Source: Pomacea canaliculata
Lineage: Eukaryota; Mollusca; Gastropoda; Architaenioglossa; Ampullariidae
Assembly: GCF_003073045.1 (NCBI RefSeq)
Contig: NC_037601.1
Location: 8,233,807 to 8,297,806, forward strand
Reading direction: 5' to 3'
DNA length: 64,000 nt
The notes under the pieces are model-generated. The model ran no database searches. It worked only from the letters and a program-made list of their open reading frames with translations, and was not told the DNA's origin. The position numbers and the translations under genes were made by a program. Shown piece by piece: positions 14,304 through 24,700 of the stretch (positions are counted from its first letter, which is position 1; every line of letters starts with the position of its first letter).

Positions 14304-14464
14304 TGTAACGGACAACTGCGTAGTAGAGGGGGCAAGAGGGGATGGGGGAAGGTTGACATCCGGTGTTGACAGTTTGTTTTTAGAAAAAGCTTGCGACGCA
14401 ATTCAGGGAAGACCACGTGCGGGCCGGGCAGTGCTGACACCTGGTCTAGAGGGACTGGGGTGGG

Positions 14465-14474
14465 TATATTTAAG
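14465..14474 (+). promoter_or_regulatory. TATA-like box in the 5' LTR
   Basis: TATATTTAAG lies in GC-rich surroundings about 160 bp into the LTR and is kept at the same place in the 3' LTR (17518-17527). This is a likely core promoter for the element, with transcription starting some 30 bp downstream, but the start is not otherwise marked. Confidence 0.5.
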
Positions 14475-14700
14475 CCCGACCATGAGTGGCCAGGGGGCGG
14501 CTGATGATAATTTGGTGGATTTGTGGTTTTAATTCACCGACTGGACGATCTCTGTGGACGTAATAATATGTATGTATTACGGGGGATCTACTTTGTGGTA
14601 GTACCATCTCTGGGGATGTGATACAGTGGCTGTATTACGGGAGATGTACTAGTGCAGATGTACTACTGTGGATGTACATCGTGTTTCTTTAGTCCGCGTC

Positions 14701-15032
14701 ATCGCCGTGGGAGCTCTTTGGTGAGAGTATCCGGCCGTGCAAAGTCTTGGGGGCAAGAAACTGCACACCGACGGAGTAAGGAGGGGGGGCTACCCTGCCC
14801 TTCCTTACGCGGACGTACTGACCATCACAGGGAGGTTGCCTGGTCAGCTGAAACTAAATCATCGCCGTGGGAGCTCTGTGGTGAGAGCAACAGGCCGTGC
14901 AAGTTCTTGGGGGCCAAGAAACTGCACACCGACGTGGCCGAGCAAGGAGTAGTGGACTCGGAGTAAGGAGGGGGCTTCCTTACGCGGACGTACCGACCAC
15001 CACCAGGGAGGGTGCTGGTCAGCTGAAACTAA
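14701..15032. repeat. Tandem duplication of about 165 bp inside the LTR
   Basis: The block beginning ATCGCCGTGGGAGCTCT at 14701 is repeated from 14861. Both copies carry GAAACTGCACACCGACG, GGAGTAAGGAGGGGG, CCTTACGCGGACGTAC and TGGTCAGCTGAAACTAA in the same order. The second copy has an extra stretch around 14935-14960. The same pair is present in the 3' LTR from 17754. Such doublings in LTRs often change enhancer content, but no factor site is recognised here. Confidence 0.8.
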
Positions 15033-15568
15033 CCGCCGAGGAGGGATGGTTTCCCCTCTTGGTTTTATCCCAGCTGCATATTGTTCTACCCGCCTGACAG
15101 TAACTTATCGGTATGGTAAAAACACTCTTTTATCATTTATTGAACTATAGAAGAAAGGATTTAAGTGGACTAAAAGAAACCGGGGACTGGAGAGCTGCAG
15201 AGCTGCAGAGACTAAACGGTTATTAACATGTTGAACTTTGTTGGTGTGTTATTATGATAATTCTTCATTTGATGCCGTGTGGATTCCGGCTGAGTGACAT
15301 GTTGAACTTTGATGGTGTGTTATTATTGTAACTCTTTAAATTGGTGCGTGTGGATTCCGGCAGTGACTTGGTAAACTTTGATGGTGTGAACGTGATGGAG
15401 TGTTATTATTATTAACTGTGGATTACTGTGCATATTTTGTCTACTTGTAAACTTGTCTTTGGTTCTAATAACTATTGGTGCCTCTAAGGAGGGACGCCCA
15501 CCTTAAGCGATCTTATATTGGTTTTTTTGGAAAAGAATGCGCATGTCTGCGGATGGTCCGTGACATAT

Positions 15569-15586
15569 TGGTGACCCCGACGTGAT
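15569..15586 (+). other. Primer binding site, tRNA-Trp type
   Basis: TGGTGACCCCGACGTGAT lies 3 bp after the 5' LTR. It is complementary to the 3' end of animal tRNA-Trp including its CCA tail, as I recall that tRNA (…ATCACGTCGGGGTCA plus CCA). All 18 positions match. This is where minus-strand DNA synthesis would be primed. Confidence 0.8.
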
Positions 15587-16100
15587 CGCTTTAGGGTGAG
15601 GCTGTACGAGGCGAGGCCGAGTTTACACTCAGTTGTTGAAAGAGTTTTTTACAGCATCTCGTGCTTTGTTTTGTTCCCGTCTCCGATTACACGGGTCTGC
15701 CGGCGTGTATAGTTCTGCCGACAGAGAGGGCAGTAGGACTGGTCTTGCTGTTAAATGTGTCTATTTTTCCCAGCTCTAGTGAATGTAGCCTAGAATCTTT
15801 AATTGTGTGTTATTTGTTGTGTGGGCGTTCCTTTTTTGAATTAGACACGTTTAAGTTGTAAATTGATGTGAATGCTACTGTTCATGTTTGGACTTAGCAT
15901 TATGTTCTTTTAGTTGCTATTTTTTGGACAGTAATGTTAACTGGGAATTAATTTTGTGATAACAATATTGTTTGCATAAGTCTTATGTTGTGAAACTGCA
16001 AAGATATTATTTTTGTTATTCTTATTATTGGTGATTATTTTGACCAATTTTGTATTGCTTTTGTAGTGTACATTTCTGTAAATTTTTTTGTTGAGAAAAC

Positions 16101-17255
16101 ATGGAGTTACCGGACGTAGATAGTTTTATAGCCCAGGGACAGAAATTTGGCTATACTGATAGTGACCTGGAAAAGTACGTCCAACAGTGTATAGAACGTT
16201 TTGATAGATATAAAGAAAAAGAAAGAGAAAAGGAAAGAGAGGAAAGGGAAAGAGAAAGGGAACAAAAGGAAAGAGAGGAAAGGGACAAAGAGAGAGAAAG
16301 AGAAGATAGGGAAAGAGAGAGAGAAAGAGAAGAAAGGGAAAAAGAGAGAGAAAGGGAGTTTGAGTTAGAAAGACTTAGGCTACAAGCAGAAAGCAGGACA
16401 GAAGGGGAAGTAGCTCAATCCACGGGGGGTCCGCGTGGTAACCTACCCAAACTTCCAATCTTTCGTGAGGATAAAGATGATATAGACTCTTTCATCTTTA
16501 GGTTTGAAGCGCATGCAACTGCTCTTAGGTGGGAGGAGCCGCGATGGCCTTTGCTTATGTCAGCTCTTTTACAGGGTGAGGCTTTAACCCTGTATCATGC
16601 ACTTTGTGCAAGTGGGGTAGTTGATTATGAAACACTCAAGCGGGAACTACTTCAAAAGTACCAGTGTACCGCGGAGGGATTTCGGGAACGATTTAGATCC
16701 ATCCGACCCGAACCGCAGGAATCAATGGCGGCATTTTTCTCTAGGTTGTCCGGTTTAGCAAACCGTTGGATAACTTTAGCCGAGGCGGACAAAACGTATT
16801 ATGGTCTTTTGGACCTCATGTTACGAGAACAGATTCTCCAGAGCGTAGCGAAGGAATTAGCTGTCTTTCTGCAAGAACGTGAATTTAAGTCCGCAGCCGA
16901 GATGATAGCAAGTGCAGAGAAGTACAGGCAGGCGCATGCCAATAAAAGTATGGCGAGGAGAGCCGAGTCGTATCGGGTTGTTAATACCGGGGTGAATAGG
17001 CGTCCTCAGTCACCCAAATCAAGGCTACCTAATAGGCGACTAGTTCTCGTAATTCTAGTCCTAACAGAGCCTATCCCCAATGGAAGTAGTGGACCGAGAA
17101 AGCAAGGAGATGAGGTATGGCAAAGATTTAAGAGAGACCTCACTTGCTTTGCTTGTAATGAAGTTGGACATTTTGCCCGTGAATGCCCTCAGGTTAGATG
17201 GAAAGGTAAAGCGGAAATATCTACTCCTGTAGTAGACGATACTGGCGATATCTAA
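16101..17255 (+). CDS. gag: Retrotransposon Gag with charged helix, SCAN-like capsid and zinc knuckle
   Basis: This 384-aa frame encodes the element's only protein, which would form the particle that packages its RNA. Residues 37-95 are almost purely Glu, Arg and Lys in a pattern typical of a single long alpha helix. Residues 112-282 resemble Gypsy capsid proteins. They include a segment like the SCAN domain (around LREQILQSVAKELAVFLQE, 241-259), a fold believed to derive from such gags. Residues 349-362 (CFACNEVGHFAREC) form a CCHC zinc knuckle for RNA binding. The ATG follows AAAAC and has no competitor nearby. Residues 313-322 are oddly hydrophobic (LVLVILVL); a neighbouring frame reads SRNSSPNRAYPQW there, so two compensating frameshifts or sequence errors are possible. 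No pol follows. Confidence 0.9.
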   Translation: MELPDVDSFIAQGQKFGYTDSDLEKYVQQCIERFDRYKEKEREKEREEREREREQKEREERDKEREREDREREREREEREKEREREFELERLRLQAESRTEGEVAQSTGGPRGNLPKLPIFREDKDDIDSFIFRFEAHATALRWEEPRWPLLMSALLQGEALTLYHALCASGVVDYETLKRELLQKYQCTAEGFRERFRSIRPEPQESMAAFFSRLSGLANRWITLAEADKTYYGLLDLMLREQILQSVAKELAVFLQEREFKSAAEMIASAEKYRQAHANKSMARRAESYRVVNTGVNRRPQSPKSRLPNRRLVLVILVLTEPIPNGSSGPRKQGDEVWQRFKRDLTCFACNEVGHFARECPQVRWKGKAEISTPVVDDTGDI

Positions 17256-17342
17256 ATTTGTCCCGGGTGGAGTGGGACCAATTTATTCCGTAGACGTAAA
17301 AGAAAGAAAAACTGTTAAATTGAGTTTTCCGTTCTTTTTTTC

Positions 17343-17356
17343 AGGAGGGGAGGAAA
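17343..17356 (+). other. Polypurine tract
   Basis: AGGAGGGGAGGAAA lies directly before the 3' LTR, after a T-rich run. This is the usual primer site for plus-strand DNA synthesis in LTR retrotransposons. The 5' LTR is preceded by unrelated host DNA, as expected. Confidence 0.9.
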
Positions 17357-18622
17357 TGTAACGGACAACTGCGTAGTAGAGGGGGCAAGAGGGGATGGGG
17401 GAAGGTTGACATCCGGTGTTGACAGTTTGTTTTTAGAAAAAGCTTGCGACGCAATTCAGGGAAGACCACGTGCGGGCCGGGCAGTGCTGACACCTGGTCT
17501 AGAGGGACTGGGGTGGGTATATTTAAGCCCGACCATGAGTGGCCAGGGGGCGGCTGATGATAATTTGGTGGATTTGTGGTTTTAATTCACCGACTGGACG
17601 ATCTCTGTGGACGTAATAATATGTATGTATTACGGGGGATCTACTTTGTGGTAGTACCATCTCTGGGGATGTGATACAGTGGCTGTATTACGGGAGATGT
17701 ACTAGTGCAGATGTACTACTGTGGATGTACATCGTGTTTCTTTAGTCCGCGTCATCGCCGTGGGAGCTCTTTGGTGAGAGTATCCGGCCGTGCAAAGTCT
17801 TGGGGGCCAAGAAACTGCACACCGACGGAGTAAGGAGGGGGGGGCTACCCTGCCCTTCCTTACGCGGACGTACTGACCATCACCAGGGAGGTTGCCTGGT
17901 CAGCTGAAACTAAATCATCGCCGTGGGAGCTCTGTGGTGAGAGCAAACAGGGCCGTGCAAGTTCTTGGGGGCCAAGAAACTGCACACCGACGTGGCCGAG
18001 CAGGAGTAGTGGACTCGGAGTAAGGAGGGGGCTTCCTTACGCGGACGTACCGACCACCACCAGGGAGGGTGCCTGGTCAGCTGAAACTAACCGCCGGAGG
18101 AGGGATGGTTTCCCTCTTGGTTTTATCCCAGCTGCATATTGTTCTACCCGCCTGACAGTAACTTATCGGTATGGTAAAAACACTCTTTTATCATTTATTG
18201 AACTATAGAAGAAAGGATTTAAGTGGACTAAAAGAAACCGGGGACTGGAGAGCTGCAGAGCTGCAGAGACTAAACGGTTATTAACATGTTGAACTTTGTT
18301 GGTGTTATTATGATAATTCTTCATTTGATGCCGTGTGGATTCCGGCTGAGTGACATGTTGAACTTTGATGGTGTGTTATTATTGTAACTCTTTAAATTGG
18401 TGCCGTGTGGATTCCGGCAGTGACTTGGTAAACTTTGATGGTGTGAACGTGATGGAGTGTTATTATTATTAACTGTGGATTACTGTGCATATTTTGTCTA
18501 CTTGTAAACTTGTCTTTGGTTCTAATAACTATTGGTGCCTCTAAGGAGGGACGCCCACCCTTAAGCGATCTTATATTGGTTTTTTTGGAAAGAATGCGCA
18601 TGTCTGCGGATGGTCCGTGACA
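17357..18622 (+). repeat. 3' LTR
   Basis: This 1,266-bp repeat matches the 5' LTR apart from 13 small insertions or deletions (net +4 bp), with no substitutions seen. It keeps the TATA-like site (17518-17527) and both tandem-repeat families. It ends GTGACA and is followed directly by the second CCTTG. Confidence 0.95.
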
Positions 18623-18627
18623 CCTTG
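18623..18627. mobile_element. Target site duplication, 3' copy (CCTTG)
   Basis: This is an exact copy of the 5 bp at 14299-14303 and marks the right edge of the LTR element. Confidence 0.93.
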
Positions 18628-18639
18628 AATCTGAATCAT

Positions 18640-18772
18640 GAACAGAAAGAAAAAAAAAGAAAGATAGTGATAAGTTAGTTTGTATAGCACGGCTCCCTGG
18701 CCAAAGTCTGGCTCACCGTGCTTAACAACAACAACAACAGCAACAACAAACGACAACAACTACTACAACAAA
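18640..18772. repeat. Probable retroelement 3' end: stem-loop plus CAA tail
   Basis: The arms AGCACGG (from about 18687) and CCGTGCT (to about 18722) can pair and enclose a second small pairing (GGCCA/TGGC). An (AAC)n-rich run follows at 18723-18772. A short hairpin followed by a simple-repeat tail is how many SINEs and some LINEs end. The rest of the element is not recognisable, partly because the LTR element is inserted just upstream. Confidence 0.35.
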
Positions 18773-21700
18773 AGAAAGTTTATCATCCTGTGGCTCTCTC
18801 ATTGCACTTAACTGAAGACTTTGTCATTGCTTTGCTCTATGAAATTCTTCTTTAGAGACCAAGATGTGGCCTAGTAAGTCAAAATGGTGGTGTAAGTGTT
18901 GTTTCTTCCATGGCTAGCCCAGCAGAGCTCAATCCGTCATAGTCATCTTAGTTTCAACTATCCTAATGTCCCATCGTCCTTTAGAAACTAAGGATTTAAC
19001 TTAATCTTTATATGAAAGCTTTACAAATACTGTTCAGACATGGATGTCTTTGAGACTATTCTTTGGTGTAAATACATGTGAACATCGTGATCAAAGAAAA
19101 AAGAAAAACCGAGAAGGAGAGAGAGAGAGAAGAGGAGGCAGGGAGAGAGAGAGAGGGAGGAAGGGAGAGACATCTCTTCGTCTCAAATCTTATTATCTCC
19201 TTTTATTTTGGGAATCCGTGGGAATCGAGATATAATCAATAGAGATTTACGTTACATTCATTTCTACTATCAGGGAAAAGAGTGCAGTGGGGAAGGCGCA
19301 GGATTGAGTGGCCAAAAAGACAAATTGCTTGAATCACGGGGCGGTATCAGCTCCTGCAAACAGTTTTTCTTCCCTTTTTTCTTCCTTTAAGGCTGCAAAA
19401 ATCGTTCAAAGTAGAATGCATGCAAAATTTATTACTCTCAGTCGTCTTCTGAAAGTCAGTAAAAATCTTACAAAATTCTCTTCAATCTATTTTTTTTTTT
19501 TATCGATGATATGTGTGGATACATTTGTTCGTTGTGTGTGGAATAATAATAATAGAAAGAAAAAGTAAGAGAAAAAATGGACAGAAAGACACAAGGTTGT
19601 TGTAGTTTGCTGTTGGTGTTAGTCCAGCCCTGTGACAGGTACTTGAATTAACTGCCTTCAGTTGAATATTTAGTACAAGATGATTGGTCCGTGGACGTGT
19701 ATCTGTGGACTGCTGGCAGACATTCACTTCCAGAACGAGGCCAAAGAAAAGCGATCAGCGAGGACTTTTGCCAAATAAGAAATAAAAAAGTAATTGAGTA
19801 ACAAAATTCTTGCGAATCCATTGTTGACTTTAAGGATTCTGTCGAGGTTCCGGATATTAAACTATTAATGGCTCGCCGGGACCTGACAGCCTACAAACTT
19901 CGCCAGGCTCAAACTCAATCTCGGCAGACAGTCGGCAGTTCAGAGTTATGCGTCCGTGGTTGGTCTCTTCGTACAGGATAATAGAATTTTAAAAAAATCA
20001 GCTATGGTATATATATATATCATGAAAATACATTATATTATATGTAATCACTTTCTTATAGAGACCCACTGCGCCAGCGGGCTAATTCTTTCTTATCGTA
20101 AAATGTAATAAATAAACATTACTGCTCCTGTAATTACATTGCTGTCATTTTGTAGGAGTAAATTTAATTATAGACATAAAAGGTTTTAAAAATAAATTCC
20201 GCATATATTTCTCATGTAAGTCGTAGTTTACCGACCAGTGGAAAATGTAACTCTTCTATGACTGAACAGAATGGAGAGTGGAGAGAATAAAGAAAATACC
20301 TTTTATTTAAATCACTGTTACCCAAAAGAAGTTCCATGAAAGCATCTGTAAATTTTGCAGTGCTACAGATAACTTGTTTTTCATTTGAAGTAGTGTTGAA
20401 GTAACAATACTGTGTATTATACATATATTATATATTATTCTCTCACCTGTGGGTCTCGTTTTCCACTTTTTTAACGCATCGTTGCCTTCTCTTGCCGTGG
20501 TATATAAATAACCTCAATGGCTGGCACAACCAGCCAACAACAACCAACCAGTCAACCAACTACAGTTCCAGATACAACCTGTAGAAGTTTCTGATAATAA
20601 TCAGACAAAGGAAGAACCCACCGGTGAGCGCAGCAGAGCGCTGAAGAGGGTGATAAATCATTCCATCATCAGTTAAATCCGTCTCAACCACCTCTGCGGA
20701 ATAGTGCAGCTCACCCTGATGTTTGAAGGAGCGAGGAAGAAACAAAGAATGAGTAGATTGCCGTGTTAAAGTTTTGACCCTTCACGATCTTCTTTGCTTT
20801 TCTTGGTGATTTTCTAGCTCTTCTTTTTATTTCTTATTTTCTTCTTCGATCCATCTTATTCATTCTTCTTGTTTTTCTTTGTATTCTTAATCTTCTTGCT
20901 CTTCCCATCTACCGTCCTTTTATTTCATTCTGATCTCCAAATTTCCAAACCATGAAGCATGCACTTCTCCACCAGAACGTCCACGTGACCTTTAACCCTG
21001 ACAATTTAACTGCTTTATTTTCATGGTTCCCTCGTCAATTTTGACTTATCGTTGACATCACTGGGTCAGTCCTTCCACGGAAAATAAAATCCACACCTAA
21101 AAACCTTGGTGTAGAAACTGAAACTATTTATTGCAATAAAGCGAAAGAACTGGAGAGTTAGACCCTCGGTGAGAAGGAACTGGCCGAGGGAGGTCGAACG
21201 GGAGGAAGCAGCGCAGGAGGTTGGAGGGTCAGTGGAAACTGATGGCAGGAAATAACTAGACAGTAGGCAAATCGAGTTAGGGATGGACTGAGGACCAGCC
21301 AGCGGCTCCCTGTGTCACCCTTTACGACTGCCCTTATGTGGGGCCAAACCCGATTAAGGTCACGTCGCGACCGTCCGTTAAACGGGTAACGGAATTTAGG
21401 GACGGACATCTCCTTGGTGCTAACTTCTTTCGTATGAGTGTGGACGTGTAGAGGTGTGTATGTCTGTGTGTGAGAGAGAGTGAGAATATCATAATGAGTG
21501 TGGCAGGATGGAGGGTGATTGGCTGTGCGTGCGGTGACGAATGTGCGTGCTCGGGAAACGTCACCAAGGGACCAAACAAGCATCAATAAGCTTCAGAGCA
21601 ACTGAGTGTTTGTCGTGGGGTTCAAAACTCACGATAGTGCGTGTGTGCATGCGAGAGAGAGAGGGAGGAGAGAGGGAGAACTGAGAGAGGGAGAATTTGT

Positions 21701-24700
21701 GGTATGATTGAGAGAGAGAATCACGGGGTTAGTCTTGCCATAGTTTTCTCTTGCTGTCGTATTGTCCCTCATGTAATGGGTACCTAGCGACCACCCATAT
21801 CAAAGCCTGTGTCGGGTGTCTATCCACGAACTGAATTAACTCACTCTGATTACTAGCTTTGCCTGATTTCAGACTGCGCCCCACAAATAATGAATAGGTT
21901 TGGTAAGGGATTCATGCGTGTCCCCACCACCTCCCCACTTCCTGTGTGCTCATCATTCTTTTTTGTTCCTCCTTTGTGTTTTATCTCCTTCCATTAACCT
22001 TTCTATATGGCTTGTGCCTCTACCTCTCTGTCTCCCTCTGCCACCGGAAGTGGGTTTGTAGTCTGCCAGGCGGCATGCGCAACGATCACGTCCGAGATGA
22101 CATCATTCTCCTGCGGAGAGCAGGTCCCCCAGACGGCCTGTGTCCACGCTCCTGTAATGAGTCTGTCAACAAAACTGGGAAATTTGTGAGGTCCGCTTGA
22201 CACATTCTACCACACACCGGAAGTGGCGCCGTCAGGGCCTTGTCATGGCCGCGCGGGTAATGGACCGTCCATCCACTTGCAAACATGGCCAAAGCCCACA
22301 AAGTTTATGTGTGGCGAGACAGAGAGAGAGATGGAGGCAGGAAAAAAGAGAACAGAAGGGAAATAATGAGTTTTGTTCAGTGCACACACATACCTGACGA
22401 CCTACGGTGCCCCCAGAGCTCAAGCAGACACACTCATGAACACTGTGTGTATATTTATATGTCTGTTTTATATTTACATGTTTACCTAGGTGTATATATG
22501 TATAGTATATACAGTTATACCTGTTAATATGTTTGACATATTTATCAATGCCTACCTACGAGTATGTTTCTCTACTGATTCAACATGTATGAAATAAGTA
22601 TAGTTATACTTTTTATGTGGGTATGAAAGTAAATAATCGTAAATAATAATAAAAATTCTTGGCAGGTTCGACGCCAATCACAGCACACACACAAACACAC
22701 TGATATAAGCATAAACAATAATATTTGAATGTAGTGTCATACATCCATGTATACCTATGTCTATATATGGATGATATGTGTAGAAGTCGGCATGTATGTA
22801 CATGTTCACACAGACTAGGGTAGACTGGTGGCCGGGTAGATGTTGTTGTCAATATCGATCTGCACACGTCACGCTCCGCTCGGGTCCACCGAACATTGCT
22901 TCTCCATTAAGCTTATCGGTGTTTCCACTTATTTCCGCATGCCTTTCCCCCCACAACATAAATAAACTCTAACGATTTCTCTGCCCAGGGCTAAAGTGTT
23001 CCCAGGTGCACGACCAAACCTGTTCGGTAGATTAGTTTGCTTAAAAATGCAAAACTTTATAAGATGGATGGATGGAAGCAGGACTAAGCACGATCCACAG
23101 ACTGAGAGAAACAGAAAGTGAGAGACAGGGAAAGGGAAGGAAGAAGGAGAGAAAGACATGAAAGATGAAAGGAAGTAAGAAAAATATTTTAATAAAGATA
23201 AAAAGGTGCTTGTAGTTTGCCCAAATGATTGAAACACAGAGAAACCAAAGAAACTGAAGACTACCCACAAAGTGGTTAGAGCCAGGGATAGCAAGCTCGC
23301 CTGTCTTTAAAGCACTAGTAATGTTGTCCATTAGCAAATTGCGTTTTTAAATTTATGAACAAGGCCTGCTTCCTAAGAGTTCAGCACATTCAACATTGAA
23401 AAAAAAAGTAAGAAAGAAAAAAAATGCCGACCACCTTGTTGGAGGGAAGCACTGTTGCAGAGCTGCTCGCATGCGGTTCGAGGCTCGCTAAGGGTGAAGA
23501 CTGCAAGGTTCAAAGGTTCCCATGCCGTAAATGGAACAGAACTGCCTTTGCTCAGGTTTGCGAAATCCATGTTTTGTAATACATCAAATACATTTATGTT
23601 TTTATAAATCTGTTTGCATTTGAAATATGATAAAAAGGCTTTTAAATACTGAAAACGCACACGCACGCACACACACACGCATATAATTTATATATATATG
23701 AATGGGCTTCTGTACATTCTTAATACGAGGTCTCTGAAACTCTCCAGCCAAAGACCTTCATGTTTATGATGGACCATTCTGGTTAAATAATTGATGCCAG
23801 ACCAGGGCCGACGACGCGAAGAGAGCAGGGATGCGGGCAGAGATATAAAGCACTTAACTCACACATACTGTGGGCTCAGAAGTCACCTGACCAGAAAGAT
23901 GGAGAAAGTATGGAAGGGACTTAACTGGAAGGTAAATAAGACCACCGTGGTGTCTGCCCCATGCCGTAGACGGATTGGTTTCATGGCTGCCATGACTAAG
24001 CCCGGTATCAGCTCGCCGGCCCCACTGCTGCATCCCAGAGATTACACCTTGATGGTGAGTGTTCTTGACTTCACGGCCAGAAGATTTACTCGGAATGAAC
24101 GCTGCTCAATGAGCTTTGTGTCTCCCTTTGCTTCCAGTGATCTCATTAGGCAGGGGTGGCATCGAGGAATCGAACGGCGACGACAGTTATCGTGATGACG
24201 AGGGTCCAAACTTGAGAGCCATTATCGAGAAATTACCGATGTGTAGATTTTTGCCCCCTCGTCGGTTTTATTGTTCATGACCCGGCCATCTTGGTGTATG
24301 AAACCTAAACTCACTGTCGTAATTCAATAAAGAATATATTTATGGGGCTTGTGACCTGCCAAGGGAGGGCGCTGAATGGAGTTGTATCAGCCGAGTCCTG
24401 CGCACATTCTGACCTGATACCGGAAGCTGTCCTAATGCCAGGAGGATGCAGAGGAGAGCATCAGCTTGGAAAAATAAGAAGCTTTGGTTGCAAACGTGAT
24501 GCACACGTCAGTGAAGTGCCAGAGATACTTGCTGGTGGAAAGGAAAAAAATGGAGTCCCCACCTTCTGCTCTTTTCTGAGACTTCGGTGGAGTAGCTCCC
24601 AGAAAGGAATAATCATCAATGTATTTATTGCTACAATCATCACATACTGCTTCTTCTTCTTTTCCTTTTCTTCCTAATAATCATAAGATCAAAGGCAGTC

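Larger units (their letters stand above)
14304..15565 (+). repeat. 5' LTR
   Basis: This 1,262-bp repeat starts TGTAAC and ends GTGACA. By hand alignment to the 3' LTR (1,266 bp) I see 13 differences, all insertions or deletions of 1-2 bp, mostly in short base runs, and no substitution. It contains two blocks of about 160-170 bp in tandem (14701-14857 and 14861-15032) and a second tandem family of about 70 bp (15226-15400, roughly 2.5 copies sharing TGTGGATTCCGGC). A TATA-like site lies at 14465-14474. Confidence 0.95.
14304..18622 (+). mobile_element. Gag-only LTR retrotransposon, complete and recent
   Basis: The element is 4,319 bp long, bounded by LTRs that start TGTAAC and end GTGACA and flanked by a perfect 5-bp duplication (CCTTG). 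Inside are a tRNA-Trp-type primer site (15569-15586), an untranslated leader, one gag gene (16101-17255), about 87 bp of spacer and a polypurine tract (17343-17356). The internal region is only 1,791 bp and contains no protease, reverse transcriptase, RNase H or integrase. It therefore depends on enzymes supplied by another element. The layout resembles the TR-GAG elements described in plants. The primer site, gag type and 5-bp duplication point to a Gypsy-class parent. The LTRs show no base substitutions, so the insertion is young. Confidence 0.93.

Noticed and set aside
14652..15097. Overlapping open frames inside the LTR
   Set aside because: They follow the tandem LTR repeat, show no domain, and shift frame between the two LTR copies.
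21158..21586. 142-codon minus-strand frame
   Set aside because: No family resemblance; it overlaps a TG/AG-rich stretch and has no splice support.
23983..24054. Short frame starting MAAMTKPGISSPAPLLHP with a strong donor (ATG|GTGAGT), considered as the aquaporin first exon
   Set aside because: It ends in phase 0, but the aquaporin exon at 26391 needs phase 2, so joining them gives the wrong frame. No other partner was found.
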